Shown here one piece after another: positions 24,948-33,974 of a stretch of 64,000 bases of DNA. Position 1 is the first letter of the stretch; each line of letters opens with the position of its first letter. A program made the position numbers and the translations under genes. The notes under the pieces were generated by a model. It did not search any database. It worked only from the letters and a program-made list of their open reading frames with translations, and had not been told where the DNA came from. Source of the DNA: Nitrososphaerota archaeon (lineage in GTDB: Archaea > Thermoproteota > Nitrososphaeria > Nitrososphaerales > Gagatemarchaeaceae); the NCBI GenBank assembly GCA_028867035.1, contig JAGWHB010000001.1, positions 397,448-461,447 of the forward strand, in the 5' to 3' direction.

Positions 24948-26303
24948 TTGGTAAGCGAACGCCTGCGTGAATACATTCACTCCAACCTTGGAAAGTTCTC
25001 CAAGCAGATCATCGACCTGGCGCATCAGCCGAGCGTGTCGGCACGCAACGAGGGGATTGAGAAGTGCGCGTCGATGGTGGAAGAGATGATGCGCGAGATC
25101 GGAATCCAGACCAAGATCCTCCGGCTCGAAGGGGCTTCGCCCCTAGTCTACGGGGAATTGAAGTCGGCGAGGTCGAGCAAGACAGTCCTGTTCTACAACC
25201 ACTACGACGTCCAACCAGAGGAGCCCGTCGAGAAGTGGGTGTCCCCACCGTTCAAGCCCGAAGTGAGGAACGGGAGGATCTACGGCAGGGGGGTCTCCGA
25301 CGACAAGGGGGAACTGGTGTCGAGGCTCAAGCTCGCTGAATCCTACCTGAGGTCCGAGGGGGAGCCGCCGTGCACGATGAAGTTCTGCTTCGAAGGGGAG
25401 GAGGAAATCGGGAGCCCGAACCTGGACCGCTACGTGGTCGCCAACGCCGACCGCCTGAGGGCCGACGCCGTATTTTGGGAGTGGGGCGGGGTCGACGAAA
25501 AAGACAGACCGGTGGTCCAGCTGGGGGTCAAGGGGATGATATACCTGGAGCTAGCCGTAAAGACCCTGTCTGCCGACGTCCACAGCCGAAACGCAGCCGC
25601 CCTCCCGAGCGCCCCTTGGAGGCTCGTCCGATTCCTGAGCCTGCTAAAGGGGGATGACGAGAGGATTCGCGTCCCCGACTGGTACGACGACATTGAGCAC
25701 CTGGACGCAGAGGAGCTGAAGATCCTGGGGGAGGAGCCATTCAACGCGAAGGAGTACCTGGCGAACTTTGGGGCTAGGGAATTCGCAGGAGGGATGAGTC
25801 CGGCAGAAGCGAAAAGAAGGCTGGTCTTCGGACCAACGGCGAACGTCTCAGGACTCTGGTCAGGCTACACGGGGAGCGGAAGCAAGACGGTCCTCCCGAG
25901 CGAGGCCCACTGCAAGCTCGACCTGCGACTGGTTCCGGAACAGGACCCCGACAAGCTACTGCGGTCTTTCAAGAAGTTCGTGATTGACAGCGGCTTCGCT
26001 GACATCGAGGTCAGGGCCCTGCAACTCGAGCCTGCCGCAAGGACAAGCCACCAGTCCCCCTTCGCTCAGGCTGTGGTCAGTGCGGGGGAGAGCGCCTTCG
26101 GGAAGAAGAGCGTCGTCAGGCTCTGCGCACCCGGGACCGGACCATTGCACGTGTTCACCAAGCGCTACGGAATCCCGGCGGTCTCCATCGGGGTCTCGGC
26201 CCCCGACTCGGGGATGCACGCGCCCAACGAGAACCTCAGGCTGGACGTCCTGGAGAAGGGGATGCTCTGGTTCGCAGAGTCCCTCGACAGATTCGCGAGC
26301 TGA
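24948..26303 (+). CDS. M20-family dipeptidase/deacylase
   Basis: A 451-residue zinc peptidase of family M20 (ArgE/DapE/CNDP type). Metal-site motifs are present: FYNHYDVQPEEP (His ligand and Asp), GRGVSDDKGELV (bridging Asp) and CFEGEEEIGS (catalytic Glu and Glu ligand), with a C-terminal MHAPNE (His ligand). A lid domain sits between residues ~200 and 320. It likely hydrolyses dipeptides or N-acyl amino acids in the cytoplasm. It starts with TTG; a CTTTTATCC box is about 33 nt upstream. Confidence 0.92.
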   Translation: MVSERLREYIHSNLGKFSKQIIDLAHQPSVSARNEGIEKCASMVEEMMREIGIQTKILRLEGASPLVYGELKSARSSKTVLFYNHYDVQPEEPVEKWVSPPFKPEVRNGRIYGRGVSDDKGELVSRLKLAESYLRSEGEPPCTMKFCFEGEEEIGSPNLDRYVVANADRLRADAVFWEWGGVDEKDRPVVQLGVKGMIYLELAVKTLSADVHSRNAAALPSAPWRLVRFLSLLKGDDERIRVPDWYDDIEHLDAEELKILGEEPFNAKEYLANFGAREFAGGMSPAEAKRRLVFGPTANVSGLWSGYTGSGSKTVLPSEAHCKLDLRLVPEQDPDKLLRSFKKFVIDSGFADIEVRALQLEPAARTSHQSPFAQAVVSAGESAFGKKSVVRLCAPGTGPLHVFTKRYGIPAVSIGVSAPDSGMHAPNENLRLDVLEKGMLWFAESLDRFAS

Positions 26304-26352
26304 CCCAGACACCTGTCAACGCTTAAGAAATCGGAAGGCCTCCCAGAATCAA

Positions 26353-26880
26353 ATGCTAATCGAAATGAGCAGACTGAAGGAAGTTTACGAAGAGCGTGCA
26401 CGGCTCGCAGCCAAGGACCCTGCCTTCGCGAAGGTCGCGCTGCGGGTCCAGGCCAGGCTCATCCACAACGTGAACTCAGAGGGGGAGGCCCACGGTTTCA
26501 AGTTCCAATCCGACGAGCTGGACGAGGCCGGAGGGTCCGGGAAGGGACCCATACCCCTCGACTACTTCCTCGCCGGATTCTGCTTCTGTTTCCTCAGCAT
26601 AATGGCGAGAACCACTGCCTCTCTCGGGGTGGGGCTGAACTCCGCGTCAATCTCAGTGCGGGGGCTCCTCGACAGGAGGGGAGCCTATGGTTCGGCCGAC
26701 GTCTACTCTGGATTCCTCGACATAGCCTACGAGCTGAAGCTCGAGAGCGACGACACTGAGGAAAGGGTCAGGGCCATGGTCAAGGAGGTGCAGAAGAGGT
26801 GCCCGGCCCACGCCACCCTCAGCAGAGCGACGAAGCTGTCTTCGAAGAACTTCCTCAACGGGAAGTGGTTTGAAGTCTGA
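26353..26880 (+). CDS. OsmC-family protein
   Basis: A 175-residue OsmC/Ohr-family protein. SDELDEAGGSGKGPIPLDYF and LAGFCFCFLSIMA are the usual helix-start segments, with RCPAHATLSRA near the end. These proteins reduce organic hydroperoxides via two cysteines; here Cys lies in AGFCFC and in KRCPAH, matching the expected pair. The ATG 26353 is 27 nt after GCTTAAGAAA. It sits between two peptidase genes, so a housekeeping redox role is likely. Confidence 0.88.
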   Translation: MLIEMSRLKEVYEERARLAAKDPAFAKVALRVQARLIHNVNSEGEAHGFKFQSDELDEAGGSGKGPIPLDYFLAGFCFCFLSIMARTTASLGVGLNSASISVRGLLDRRGAYGSADVYSGFLDIAYELKLESDDTEERVRAMVKEVQKRCPAHATLSRATKLSSKNFLNGKWFEV

Positions 26881-26922
26881 AGGGCGCTCCGGGCGCACGC
26901 ACCATCCGACGGAGGGCCACCA

Positions 26923-28119
26923 ATGCTCCTGAACAGGCCGAGGGCCAAGACCGTCCTTCGCGAGAAGGGACTGGACGCCGCGGTTGCCACCACGACCGAG
27001 AACGTCACCTATCTCACCGATTTCCGGAGCATCGGACACACCTTCTTCGGCAGGTCGACATTTGCAATCCTCCCGGCGGACGACAGCATCGAACCAGCAC
27101 TCATAGTGGCGCGGGGGGACACCGCGGCGATATCCATCCACCCCTCATGGGTAAGGGACGTCCGCTTCTACGGAAAGTACGACATCTCACTCCCGGCCGA
27201 CGGCGCCGAGCTGACCCCTCCCGAGGCCATCGCCAGGGACTACATCGAGAAGTCATGGGGACACTCCGAGCCTGACGCGATATCCGCGCTGGTCAGGTGC
27301 CTCGAAGACAGGGGGCTGGCGGACAAGAATGTCGGCATCGACGAAGGCGGGTTCACCCCCGTGTCCTTCGAGCTGTTCAGGAAAAAGGTCCCCCGGCTGA
27401 AGTCCAGCTTCGCCTCGGGCACTTTCAAGCAAATCAGGATGATTAAGACCCCCGAGGAGATCTCCAAGCTGAGGCGGGCGGCCCAGATAGCTGAGCGCGG
27501 GATGGAAGCTGCTGCTGCAGAGGCAAGGCCGGGCGTGGCTGAGAACGAGCTGGCCAAGATCATCTACACCGCCATAATCAAGAACGGGGGGACAGCCTAT
27601 TTCGTTAACGTCCACTGCGGGACCAAGGGGTCCCTCTGCGTCAGGGAGTTCACAGACTACAGGATCCGCGAGGGAGACGTGGTCTACCTCGACGTCGGCG
27701 CAAAGTACAGGTGGTACTGTGGAGACACCGGAGTCACTGCCGTGGCCGGTCGGCCCACGGACAAGGTCAGGAAGTACCAGAAGGCCATCGTCCGAGGGGA
27801 GCGGGACGCCATCGAGGAAGCGAAACCCGGCGTGAAGGCCTCCGACCTCTACAAGAAGGCCATCGACGGAGTCAGGAAGAACGGCATCCCACACTTCAAC
27901 TACCACAGGGCCGGGCACGGTATCGGCCTCGAGAACAGCGACCTCCCCGCCATCTCGGCCGAAGACCCCACCCCGCTGGAGAAAGACATGGTCCTCTGCG
28001 TGGAGACCCCTTACCTAGAGCTCGGCCTTGGAGGGTTCCAGGCCGAAGACACCTTCCTGGTGAAGGAAAGGGGAATCGAATGGTTCACCTCGGGGAACAG
28101 AGAGTTGAGAGAGGCGTGA
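26923..28119 (+). CDS. M24-family Xaa-Pro peptidase
   Basis: A 398-residue creatinase/prolidase-fold protein. The N-terminal domain (to ~residue 155) binds substrate; the C-terminal pita-bread domain carries all five metal ligands: YLDVGAKYRWYCGDTG (two Asp), AGHGIGLENS (His), CVETPY (Glu) and FQAEDTF (Glu). It probably cleaves Xaa-Pro dipeptides or related amides. A GGAGGG ribosome-binding site is 6-7 nt before the ATG, so it may be read from an internal site of the M20-OsmC transcript. Confidence 0.9.
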   Translation: MLLNRPRAKTVLREKGLDAAVATTTENVTYLTDFRSIGHTFFGRSTFAILPADDSIEPALIVARGDTAAISIHPSWVRDVRFYGKYDISLPADGAELTPPEAIARDYIEKSWGHSEPDAISALVRCLEDRGLADKNVGIDEGGFTPVSFELFRKKVPRLKSSFASGTFKQIRMIKTPEEISKLRRAAQIAERGMEAAAAEARPGVAENELAKIIYTAIIKNGGTAYFVNVHCGTKGSLCVREFTDYRIREGDVVYLDVGAKYRWYCGDTGVTAVAGRPTDKVRKYQKAIVRGERDAIEEAKPGVKASDLYKKAIDGVRKNGIPHFNYHRAGHGIGLENSDLPAISAEDPTPLEKDMVLCVETPYLELGLGGFQAEDTFLVKERGIEWFTSGNRELREA

Positions 28120-28126
28120 GGCCCCG

Positions 28127-29092
28127 TTGGTCCTTCTGGTGACAGGCGGCTGCGGCTACGTAGGCTCCTTCATCGCCAGAGAGGCGCCCAAGCATCACGG
28201 CTTCGAGGGGGAGACCGTCCGGATCATGGACAACTTCTCCGCGAGGAACTGGCCCTCGGTCCCCACCATGCCGGAAGATTCGAAGTACGAGCTCGTCATC
28301 GGCGACATATGCAACCCCGAGGACGTCCGGCGGGCGCTGAAGGACGTCGAGGTCGTCTTCCACTTCGGAGGCCCCGTGGGCGCTCTCTCCACCCCCGAAG
28401 GGGCACTCTTGGCCAGGAAAGTGATAGCCGAGGGGACATCGAAGCTCCTGGACCAGTGCATCGACGCCGGCGTGGAGTGCTTCATCAATACCTCCACCGG
28501 GGGCGTCTACGGGAAGATAGTGGACTCGGTCGCCACCGAGAGCTCCCAGTGCTTCCCCTCGAGTCCCTACTCCGAGTGCAAGCTGGAAGCCGAGCGCTAC
28601 TGCTCCAGGCGCGCGTCCGAGACCGGGATGCACATCACTTCGCTGCGGCTCTCCACTGTTTCTGGCTACAACGTCGTGATGAGGATGGAGAACCTCCTGC
28701 ACGCCTTCTCCCTCCTGGCATCCATAGGGGAGCCCCTCCCTATCTGGAATGAGGCCCTGGGGAAGCAGCGGCCTTTCATCGACATAAGGGACGTGGCCCA
28801 GGCGTACTTGTTCTGCGCCAGAACCCCGAGCTGCAAGGGGGAAATGTTCAACGTCTGCAACTACAACGAGACGGCGGAAGACGTGGTCGCGTATCTGCAG
28901 ACTCTCATCCCCGACGCGAAGGAGGTTATCGTCGACCACGCGGTCTACAGCCAGCACAACTTCAACTACCCTGCCGACGGCTCGAAGCTCGCGTCCCGCG
29001 GGTTCTCCTACAGGTACAAGATGCCAGACACTGTCGCGACCCTTCTCCCCCACTACGAGACCTACTACCGGACGAGGAAGTTCAGGGCCTGA
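28127..29092 (+). CDS. NAD-dependent epimerase/dehydratase (extended SDR)
   Basis: A 321-residue extended short-chain dehydrogenase: TGGCGYVGSFIA (TGxxGxxG cofactor site) at the N-terminus, INTSTGGVYG with catalytic Ser/Thr, and YSECKLEAE giving Tyr-x3-Lys. Such enzymes epimerise or dehydrate sugar nucleotides or reduce carbonyl groups. It starts with TTG only 7 nt after the M24 stop, so the two are in one operon. Substrate unknown. Confidence 0.87.
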   Translation: MVLLVTGGCGYVGSFIAREAPKHHGFEGETVRIMDNFSARNWPSVPTMPEDSKYELVIGDICNPEDVRRALKDVEVVFHFGGPVGALSTPEGALLARKVIAEGTSKLLDQCIDAGVECFINTSTGGVYGKIVDSVATESSQCFPSSPYSECKLEAERYCSRRASETGMHITSLRLSTVSGYNVVMRMENLLHAFSLLASIGEPLPIWNEALGKQRPFIDIRDVAQAYLFCARTPSCKGEMFNVCNYNETAEDVVAYLQTLIPDAKEVIVDHAVYSQHNFNYPADGSKLASRGFSYRYKMPDTVATLLPHYETYYRTRKFRA

Positions 29093-29102
29093 ACCTCCCC
29101 CG

Positions 29103-30449
29103 CTAGGGGAGGACCTTCCCAGGGTTCAAGACGTGGCCAGGGTCGAACAGGTCCTTCAGCCCTGCCATCAGCTTCAGGTTTCGGGGAGGATACTGGGCTG
29201 CCATGAAGCGGTTCATCCGGTTACCAACGCCGTGGGTCGCAGAGAAGGTCCCACCGATGGATATGACGTACGAGTAGAACTCCTCCATCAGCTCCCGATA
29301 GGCCTCCACCAGCTCCGGTCTCCCGGTGGGATAGGTCGAGTAGAAGGTCACGACCCCAGGGTAGGACACGTTCAGCTGGCATCCGGCGTAGGTTATACCT
29401 CGTTCGGCGCAGAGGCCCTTCCACTTCTCCAGGCTACGCTTCCAGTCGGAGAACCTGATGCCGGGCTCCTCCGGGACGCTCCTCTCATCCTTGGGGCGGA
29501 CCCCCATCTCGAAGGCCTTCACGCTCCTCCTACGGATGAACTCTTCTGCGAAGTCGTCAGGGACCGGTTCCCCTCCGCCCTTTCGGATGAGGTCGTCACA
29601 GAGCCGCACCTGCCGCTCGGCAGCCTCCTTCTTCCCCTCGAAGCTCACCCGGACGGTGCAGACCTTCCCGTCGTTCCTGGCATGGTCGTCGGCCCTGTTC
29701 GATACAGGCTGGAAGGCATTCTCCACCTCCCGGGCCACGCCGACAGCATCTTCGAGGGACCCCTCGAAGGCGTACATCCTCTTGGCCGTCCATTCCGGCT
29801 TCGGACCTACCCTGAGGGTAGCCGACGTGATCACCCCCAGTGTCCCCTCCGAGCCCACGAAGAGCTGCGTGAGGTCGTAGCCGGTGTTGTTCCGCCAAAC
29901 GCTCCGCCCGGTGTGTATCACTCCTCCGTCCCCAAGGACAACCTCAAGGTCGGCCACGAAGTTCCTCATGTCCCCGTGCCGGCTGCTCCTCTGCCCCAGA
30001 CTGTTCGTCGCTATGGCGCCCCCCAGCGTCGCGTGGTCCGGCCCATGCCCCAGCCGCAGCCCCCACTCGCCGAGTTTGACTTCCAGCATCTCCAGAGGGA
30101 TCCCCGGCTCGGCGACCACGAGGCAGTCCTCTTCGTCGATGTTCAACACCCGTGACATCAACGAGAAGTCCAGAACCACGGCGCTCCCAAGCGGGAGCGC
30201 CGCTCCTTCCCTGCTCGTCCCTGCCCCCCGCGGGATTATGGCAATCTTCTCCTTAACGGCCAGCCTGACGAGCTCGACCACCTGCGAGGTCGAGGAAGGT
30301 TTCACGACCGCGAACTCGTTCTCTCGGATTCGTCGCCCGATGTTGTCGTCATTCACGACCTCTAGGTAGGACCGGAGCACAGAGGGCTCAGCCACCACGT
30401 TCCCCTCGCCGACTATGGACTTCAGTCGCTCGTTGATTCGTTTGTCCAC
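29103..30449 (-). CDS. FAD-linked oxidase, GlcD-like
   Basis: A PCMH-type FAD protein like the glycolate/D-lactate oxidase subunit GlcD. The FAD-binding domain has IIPRGAGTSREG, HGPDHATLGGAIATNSLG and a FVGSEGTLGVIT block; the C-terminal cap ends FDPGHVLNPGKVLP, the classical family ending. I place the start at GTG 30449 (DKRINERLKSIVGEG...) because a TATA-like AATTTAAGA is about 30 nt upstream; the in-frame ATG at 30599 would add 50 residues that match nothing in the family and would cover the divergent promoter. It oxidises a 2-hydroxy acid, passing electrons to an unknown acceptor. Confidence 0.88.
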   Translation of the reverse strand: MDKRINERLKSIVGEGNVVAEPSVLRSYLEVVNDDNIGRRIRENEFAVVKPSSTSQVVELVRLAVKEKIAIIPRGAGTSREGAALPLGSAVVLDFSLMSRVLNIDEEDCLVVAEPGIPLEMLEVKLGEWGLRLGHGPDHATLGGAIATNSLGQRSSRHGDMRNFVADLEVVLGDGGVIHTGRSVWRNNTGYDLTQLFVGSEGTLGVITSATLRVGPKPEWTAKRMYAFEGSLEDAVGVAREVENAFQPVSNRADDHARNDGKVCTVRVSFEGKKEAAERQVRLCDDLIRKGGGEPVPDDFAEEFIRRRSVKAFEMGVRPKDERSVPEEPGIRFSDWKRSLEKWKGLCAERGITYAGCQLNVSYPGVVTFYSTYPTGRPELVEAYRELMEEFYSYVISIGGTFSATHGVGNRMNRFMAAQYPPRNLKLMAGLKDLFDPGHVLNPGKVLP

Positions 30450-30474
30450 GGAGTGGCCCAAGTCCCGCAGATTC

Positions 30475-30483
30475 AATTTAAGA
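30475..30483 (-). promoter_or_regulatory. TATA-like box of the GlcD-like gene
   Basis: AATTTAAGA on the plus strand (TCTTAAATT on the minus) is centred about 30 nt before GTG 30449, supporting that shorter start. Confidence 0.45.
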
Positions 30484-30507
30484 ATTCCCAGCCGCTCCAT
30501 GGGTTCC

Positions 30508-30523
30508 GCGTCCACGTGGACGC
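30508..30523. promoter_or_regulatory. 16-nt palindrome between divergent promoters
   Basis: GCGTCCACGTGGACGC is a perfect palindrome lying between the TATA-like boxes of the GlcD-like gene (30479) and the M24 operon (30571). Its 14-nt core recurs at 53112. A dimeric regulator could control both directions from here. Confidence 0.5.
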
Positions 30524-30566
30524 TTTCCCCGGCCGGGTCCGAATTCTGTCGATTCTCAACGAACGA

Positions 30567-30575
30567 CTTAATAAC
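30567..30575 (+). promoter_or_regulatory. TATA-like box of the M24 operon
   Basis: CTTAATAAC is centred about 35 nt before ATG 30606, giving a leader of only a few bases. Confidence 0.45.
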
Positions 30576-30605
30576 AGTGAGAGGGTCTCGGGTTTTCATC
30601 GAGAT

Positions 30606-31781
30606 ATGTCGGGTCTGCTATCAGATCAGTTCTCGACAAGTTGGGAGGAGCTGGTTAACTTCGACCGGCTGCGGAAATACCGACTCAGCAGGGTGGTCTC
30701 GGCCCTCAAAGGGGAAGGCCTCGACGCCATTCTGGTCTTCAAGGCGGACAACGTCAGGTATGTCAGCTCGATCCGGCCGCTAATCTGGGAGGCAGGCTAC
30801 CAGACTCGCAACATGGTGATCGCCGATTCCCGCGGCAACGTCTCTCTTTTCGTCGCATCGGGCGACTTCCAGAGGGTCAAGGAGAACGACCCCTGGCTGA
30901 AGGATGTCAAGCCGCTCGCATCCCTGGAAGACGCAGGCATCTCTTCCAGGGTCGTGGAGGAGCAGTTCATCCCAGAGCTAAGGAAGATGGGGCTCCTGGG
31001 CTCGAGGATTGGCATCGATGCGACGACGCTCTACACCATCGACTTCCTCCAGAAGTCCCTCGCGAAATCAGGGTCCACCTTGGAAGACGGTGACGAGGTC
31101 ATGAGGAAGGCCAGGGCGGTGAAGTCCTCCGACGAGTTGAGGCTCCTGAAGGCGTCTTCGGCCATAGTGGACGCAGGGGTCGAGGCAGCCCGGGGGATGC
31201 TCGCAGCGGGCAAGACCGAGAACGAGACCGCCGGGAGAGCCCTGCGGACGATGTACGCCCTCGGAACCGAGTGGATGCCCTCCAACCCGGTCGTGTTCTC
31301 CGGCCCACCTCCCTTCAGGCGCTTCGCCACCGGACGCCCCATAGAGGCTGGGGACAGGGTGGTGGTCGAACTGACCGCCATGAACGACGGCTACTGCGCC
31401 GGAGGCTCAAGGACCTTCATCGCGGGTGACGCACCGGTCGAAGGCGCGGCAGATCCAGAACTGCGCGAAGCCTACGGCTCAGTAGTCAAGAAGCTCACCC
31501 CCGGGACCCGGCTGGCCGACCTGTTCGCGACATTCAGGAAGTGGACCCACGACGCCCAGGCCGAAGCCTCCCTCACTCTGCGGGGGACGGGACTCTCCTT
31601 GACTGACTACCCCCACGCCACCGACCCCGAGTCTGCGGGAACCGCCACCCTTTCCGAAGGGATGGTGGCAGTGGTCGAGGCCAGGATGACCCGCCTCAAG
31701 AAAGGGGTGGTTCAGGTCTCGGACACGGTTCACATTTCGGGCACCGGTCCTGTCTTTCTGACCAAGTTCCAGGAAGGCTAG
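30606..31781 (+). CDS. M24-fold protein lacking metal ligands
   Basis: A 391-residue creatinase/prolidase-fold protein, similar in layout to its neighbour at 31786, but the pita-bread domain has lost the usual ligands. The Asp-Asp strand reads VVVELTAMNDGYCAGGSRTF (positions of the Asp residues are Glu and Gly). The His motif reads GTGLSLTDYPH instead of GHGIG. The two Glu strands read VVEARMT and QVSDTVHI, and only the first keeps its Glu. It is probably not a metallopeptidase; a pseudoenzyme partner or a creatinase-like non-metal hydrolase is possible. The next gene starts 4 nt downstream. Confidence 0.82.
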   Translation: MSGLLSDQFSTSWEELVNFDRLRKYRLSRVVSALKGEGLDAILVFKADNVRYVSSIRPLIWEAGYQTRNMVIADSRGNVSLFVASGDFQRVKENDPWLKDVKPLASLEDAGISSRVVEEQFIPELRKMGLLGSRIGIDATTLYTIDFLQKSLAKSGSTLEDGDEVMRKARAVKSSDELRLLKASSAIVDAGVEAARGMLAAGKTENETAGRALRTMYALGTEWMPSNPVVFSGPPPFRRFATGRPIEAGDRVVVELTAMNDGYCAGGSRTFIAGDAPVEGAADPELREAYGSVVKKLTPGTRLADLFATFRKWTHDAQAEASLTLRGTGLSLTDYPHATDPESAGTATLSEGMVAVVEARMTRLKKGVVQVSDTVHISGTGPVFLTKFQEG

Positions 31782-31785
31782 AGCT

Positions 31786-32991
31786 ATGACCAAAGTGAAC
31801 GCGGTGATGGAAGACGTCAACCTCGCCCTCATGCGCAAACAGAGGTGGGTGCAACTGCAGCGCGCCATCACGAATAACGGACTCGACGCGGTAGTCTCGT
31901 TCCGCCTCGAAAACATACGATACATCGCAGACCTGAGGCCGGTATGGGGGGAATACCTCGGCATGGTCACCCGCTACTGCTGCGTGGCAAGCGCCTCGAG
32001 GCCGGAACCCTTCATCTTCGCCGAGTCCTCCGACCTGGACCGCTGCAGATCGGAACTCGAGTGGATTCCCCCGAGCAACATCCAGCCCATGGAGTCCATC
32101 GAAGGCCACTCGGCGGCCGCCTCATTCGTGGCCAAGAAGCTCGTCCCCTGCATCAAGACCCTGGGAGCATCCCGAGGGCGCATAGCTGTGGACATCTCGT
32201 CCTTCGCCTTGGTCCACGAGATGAGGCGCCAGCTCCCTGACGCGACCATAATCGACGGAGACTTCTTCCTCAAGCAGGTGAAGATGCTGAAGAACGCCGA
32301 GGAGATCAAACTGCTCAGGAAGGCGGCTAAGATAGCCGACGCGGGGATTACCCGGGCAAAGGAGAGCCTAAGGCCTGGGAGGAGAGAGTGCGAACTGGTG
32401 GGGCTGGCCTACGAGGTGATGCAGTCCCTCGGGATGGAGCGGCCCCAGGTGGCCTCCATCTGCGCCTCCGGGGAGAGGACGGTCCCGCTGCACAGGATGT
32501 CGACCGGGCGGATCCTGCAGCATGGCGATTTCGTCTTCATGGACATCGGCGCCTGCTACGGTGGCTACTTCTCCGACGAGACCAGGAGCGTCCCCGTCGG
32601 GAGGCCGAACGAGAAGGCCATCAACGTCTACCGGGCAGTCTACAGTACCATGAAAGCGGCCGTCGGGGCGCTGAAGCCGGGGAACAGGACCCTCGACGTA
32701 CATCTGGCCGCCAGGGGGATGATCAAGGAGTGCGGCTACGAGAAGTTCGGGTACTACGGGCTCCTGGGGCATGGGATAGGGACTTCAGGGCAGGAAGCTC
32801 CGGTGGTCGGGGAGATTGTGTCGGGTGGGGAGCAGCAGGTGACCCTGCAGGCTGGGATGGTCTTCACCCTCGAACCTGGGATCTTCGTCCCCGGTGTGGT
32901 CGGCATCCGCCTAGAGGACAACGTCCTCATAACCGATACGGGGGCCGAGGTCCTGACGAGCGTTCCATACGAAGAAGACCTAGTCAGGTAG
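31786..32991 (+). CDS. M24-family Xaa-Pro peptidase
   Basis: A 401-residue M24 protein with all metal ligands: FMDIGACYGGYFSDETRS (two Asp), LLGHGIGTSG (His), FTLEPGIF (Glu) and GIRLEDNVLI (Glu). The N-terminal domain resembles that of the upstream metal-less paralogue (ENIRYIADLRP versus DNVRYVSSIRP). It lies 4 nt after that gene and 2 nt before the dehydrogenase gene, so the three form one operon. Likely activity is Xaa-Pro or amide hydrolysis. Confidence 0.9.
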   Translation: MTKVNAVMEDVNLALMRKQRWVQLQRAITNNGLDAVVSFRLENIRYIADLRPVWGEYLGMVTRYCCVASASRPEPFIFAESSDLDRCRSELEWIPPSNIQPMESIEGHSAAASFVAKKLVPCIKTLGASRGRIAVDISSFALVHEMRRQLPDATIIDGDFFLKQVKMLKNAEEIKLLRKAAKIADAGITRAKESLRPGRRECELVGLAYEVMQSLGMERPQVASICASGERTVPLHRMSTGRILQHGDFVFMDIGACYGGYFSDETRSVPVGRPNEKAINVYRAVYSTMKAAVGALKPGNRTLDVHLAARGMIKECGYEKFGYYGLLGHGIGTSGQEAPVVGEIVSGGEQQVTLQAGMVFTLEPGIFVPGVVGIRLEDNVLITDTGAEVLTSVPYEEDLVR

Positions 32992-32993
32992 GC

Positions 32994-33974
32994 ATGCCAG
33001 CGCCGCCAAGGGTCTTCGTGACCTGCCGGACATGCGGCCAGACGCTTCTGGACGCGCTCTCAAGGCTGGGCACTGTAGTCCCCAGCCCCTTCCGGTCATC
33101 CAGAATCCTCAGCGAGGACGAGCTCCTGGCCCACATCCCAGGGGCCAGCGTCGTGGTCGCAGGGACAGACCCCTTCACCAGGAGGGTGGTCGAAGCTGGG
33201 GCCCGCTCCGGCCTGAAACTGATTGCGAGGTATGGAATCGGACTGGACAACATCGACCTGAAGGCGGCGACCAAGAACTCGGTGCTGGTCACCTACGCCC
33301 CGAAGGCATCGTCGGTGTCGGTGGCCGAGTTCACCATAGCCCTCACACTCTCCCTACTGAGGAGAATCCCGGAGGCCGACTCCTCGGTCAGGGCGGCTAA
33401 ATGGCCCCAGGGATCGATGCGAGGCTCGGAGGTGGCCGGAAAGACCGTGGGGATAGTCGGGCTGGGGACCATAGGACGCCGCGTCGCCGAGGTCTTCGAA
33501 GCAATGGGGGCCAAGGTCATAGCCTACGACCCGTTCGTCAAGGGAGACCCCCGCCTCCGCGACCTAGACGCCATCCTACGCGAGGCCGACATCATCAGCA
33601 TCCACTCGGCCCTCAACGCCGGAAGCCAGAACCTGATTGGAGCTGCGGAGCTTTCTCGGGTGAAGCCGAGCGCCGTCCTCGTCAACACAGCCCGCGGTGC
33701 GGTGGTGAACCAGAAGGCACTGTACTCGGCCCTGATAGAACGCAGGCTCGGAGGAGTTGCCCTCGACGTCTTCGAGGTCGAGCCCCCTCAGCTTTCGGAC
33801 ACCCTGGCCAAACTTCCCAACGTGATACTCACCCCTCACATCGCAGGGAACACAACAGAGGCCAGCGAGAGGACCGACCGGGTCATCCTGGAAGACGTGG
33901 AACGGTTCTTGCGGGGCCTGGCTCCCGTCTACCCTGCCAACCCCGAAGTCGTCACTTCGCTCGGCCTCCGCTGA
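32994..33974 (+). CDS. D-isomer-specific 2-hydroxyacid dehydrogenase
   Basis: A 326-residue protein of the phosphoglycerate-dehydrogenase/D-2-hydroxyacid dehydrogenase family. The NAD site is GIVGLGTIGRRVAE; catalytic Arg is in NTARGAVVNQ, Glu in FEVEPP, and His in LTPHIAGNTTE. It reduces 2-oxo acids or oxidises D-2-hydroxy acids. The ATG is 2 nt after the M24 stop. The 3' end overlaps the convergent aminotransferase gene by 23 nt. Confidence 0.92.
   Translation: MPAPPRVFVTCRTCGQTLLDALSRLGTVVPSPFRSSRILSEDELLAHIPGASVVVAGTDPFTRRVVEAGARSGLKLIARYGIGLDNIDLKAATKNSVLVTYAPKASSVSVAEFTIALTLSLLRRIPEADSSVRAAKWPQGSMRGSEVAGKTVGIVGLGTIGRRVAEVFEAMGAKVIAYDPFVKGDPRLRDLDAILREADIISIHSALNAGSQNLIGAAELSRVKPSAVLVNTARGAVVNQKALYSALIERRLGGVALDVFEVEPPQLSDTLAKLPNVILTPHIAGNTTEASERTDRVILEDVERFLRGLAPVYPANPEVVTSLGLR

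Noticed and set aside
28085..29053. Long antisense frame over the epimerase gene
   Set aside because: High-GC antisense shadow; the plus strand has full SDR motifs.
29133..30155. 340-codon plus-strand frame over the GlcD-like gene
   Set aside because: Composition is His/Pro/Gly-rich and lacks any motif; the opposite strand has FAD-oxidase blocks.
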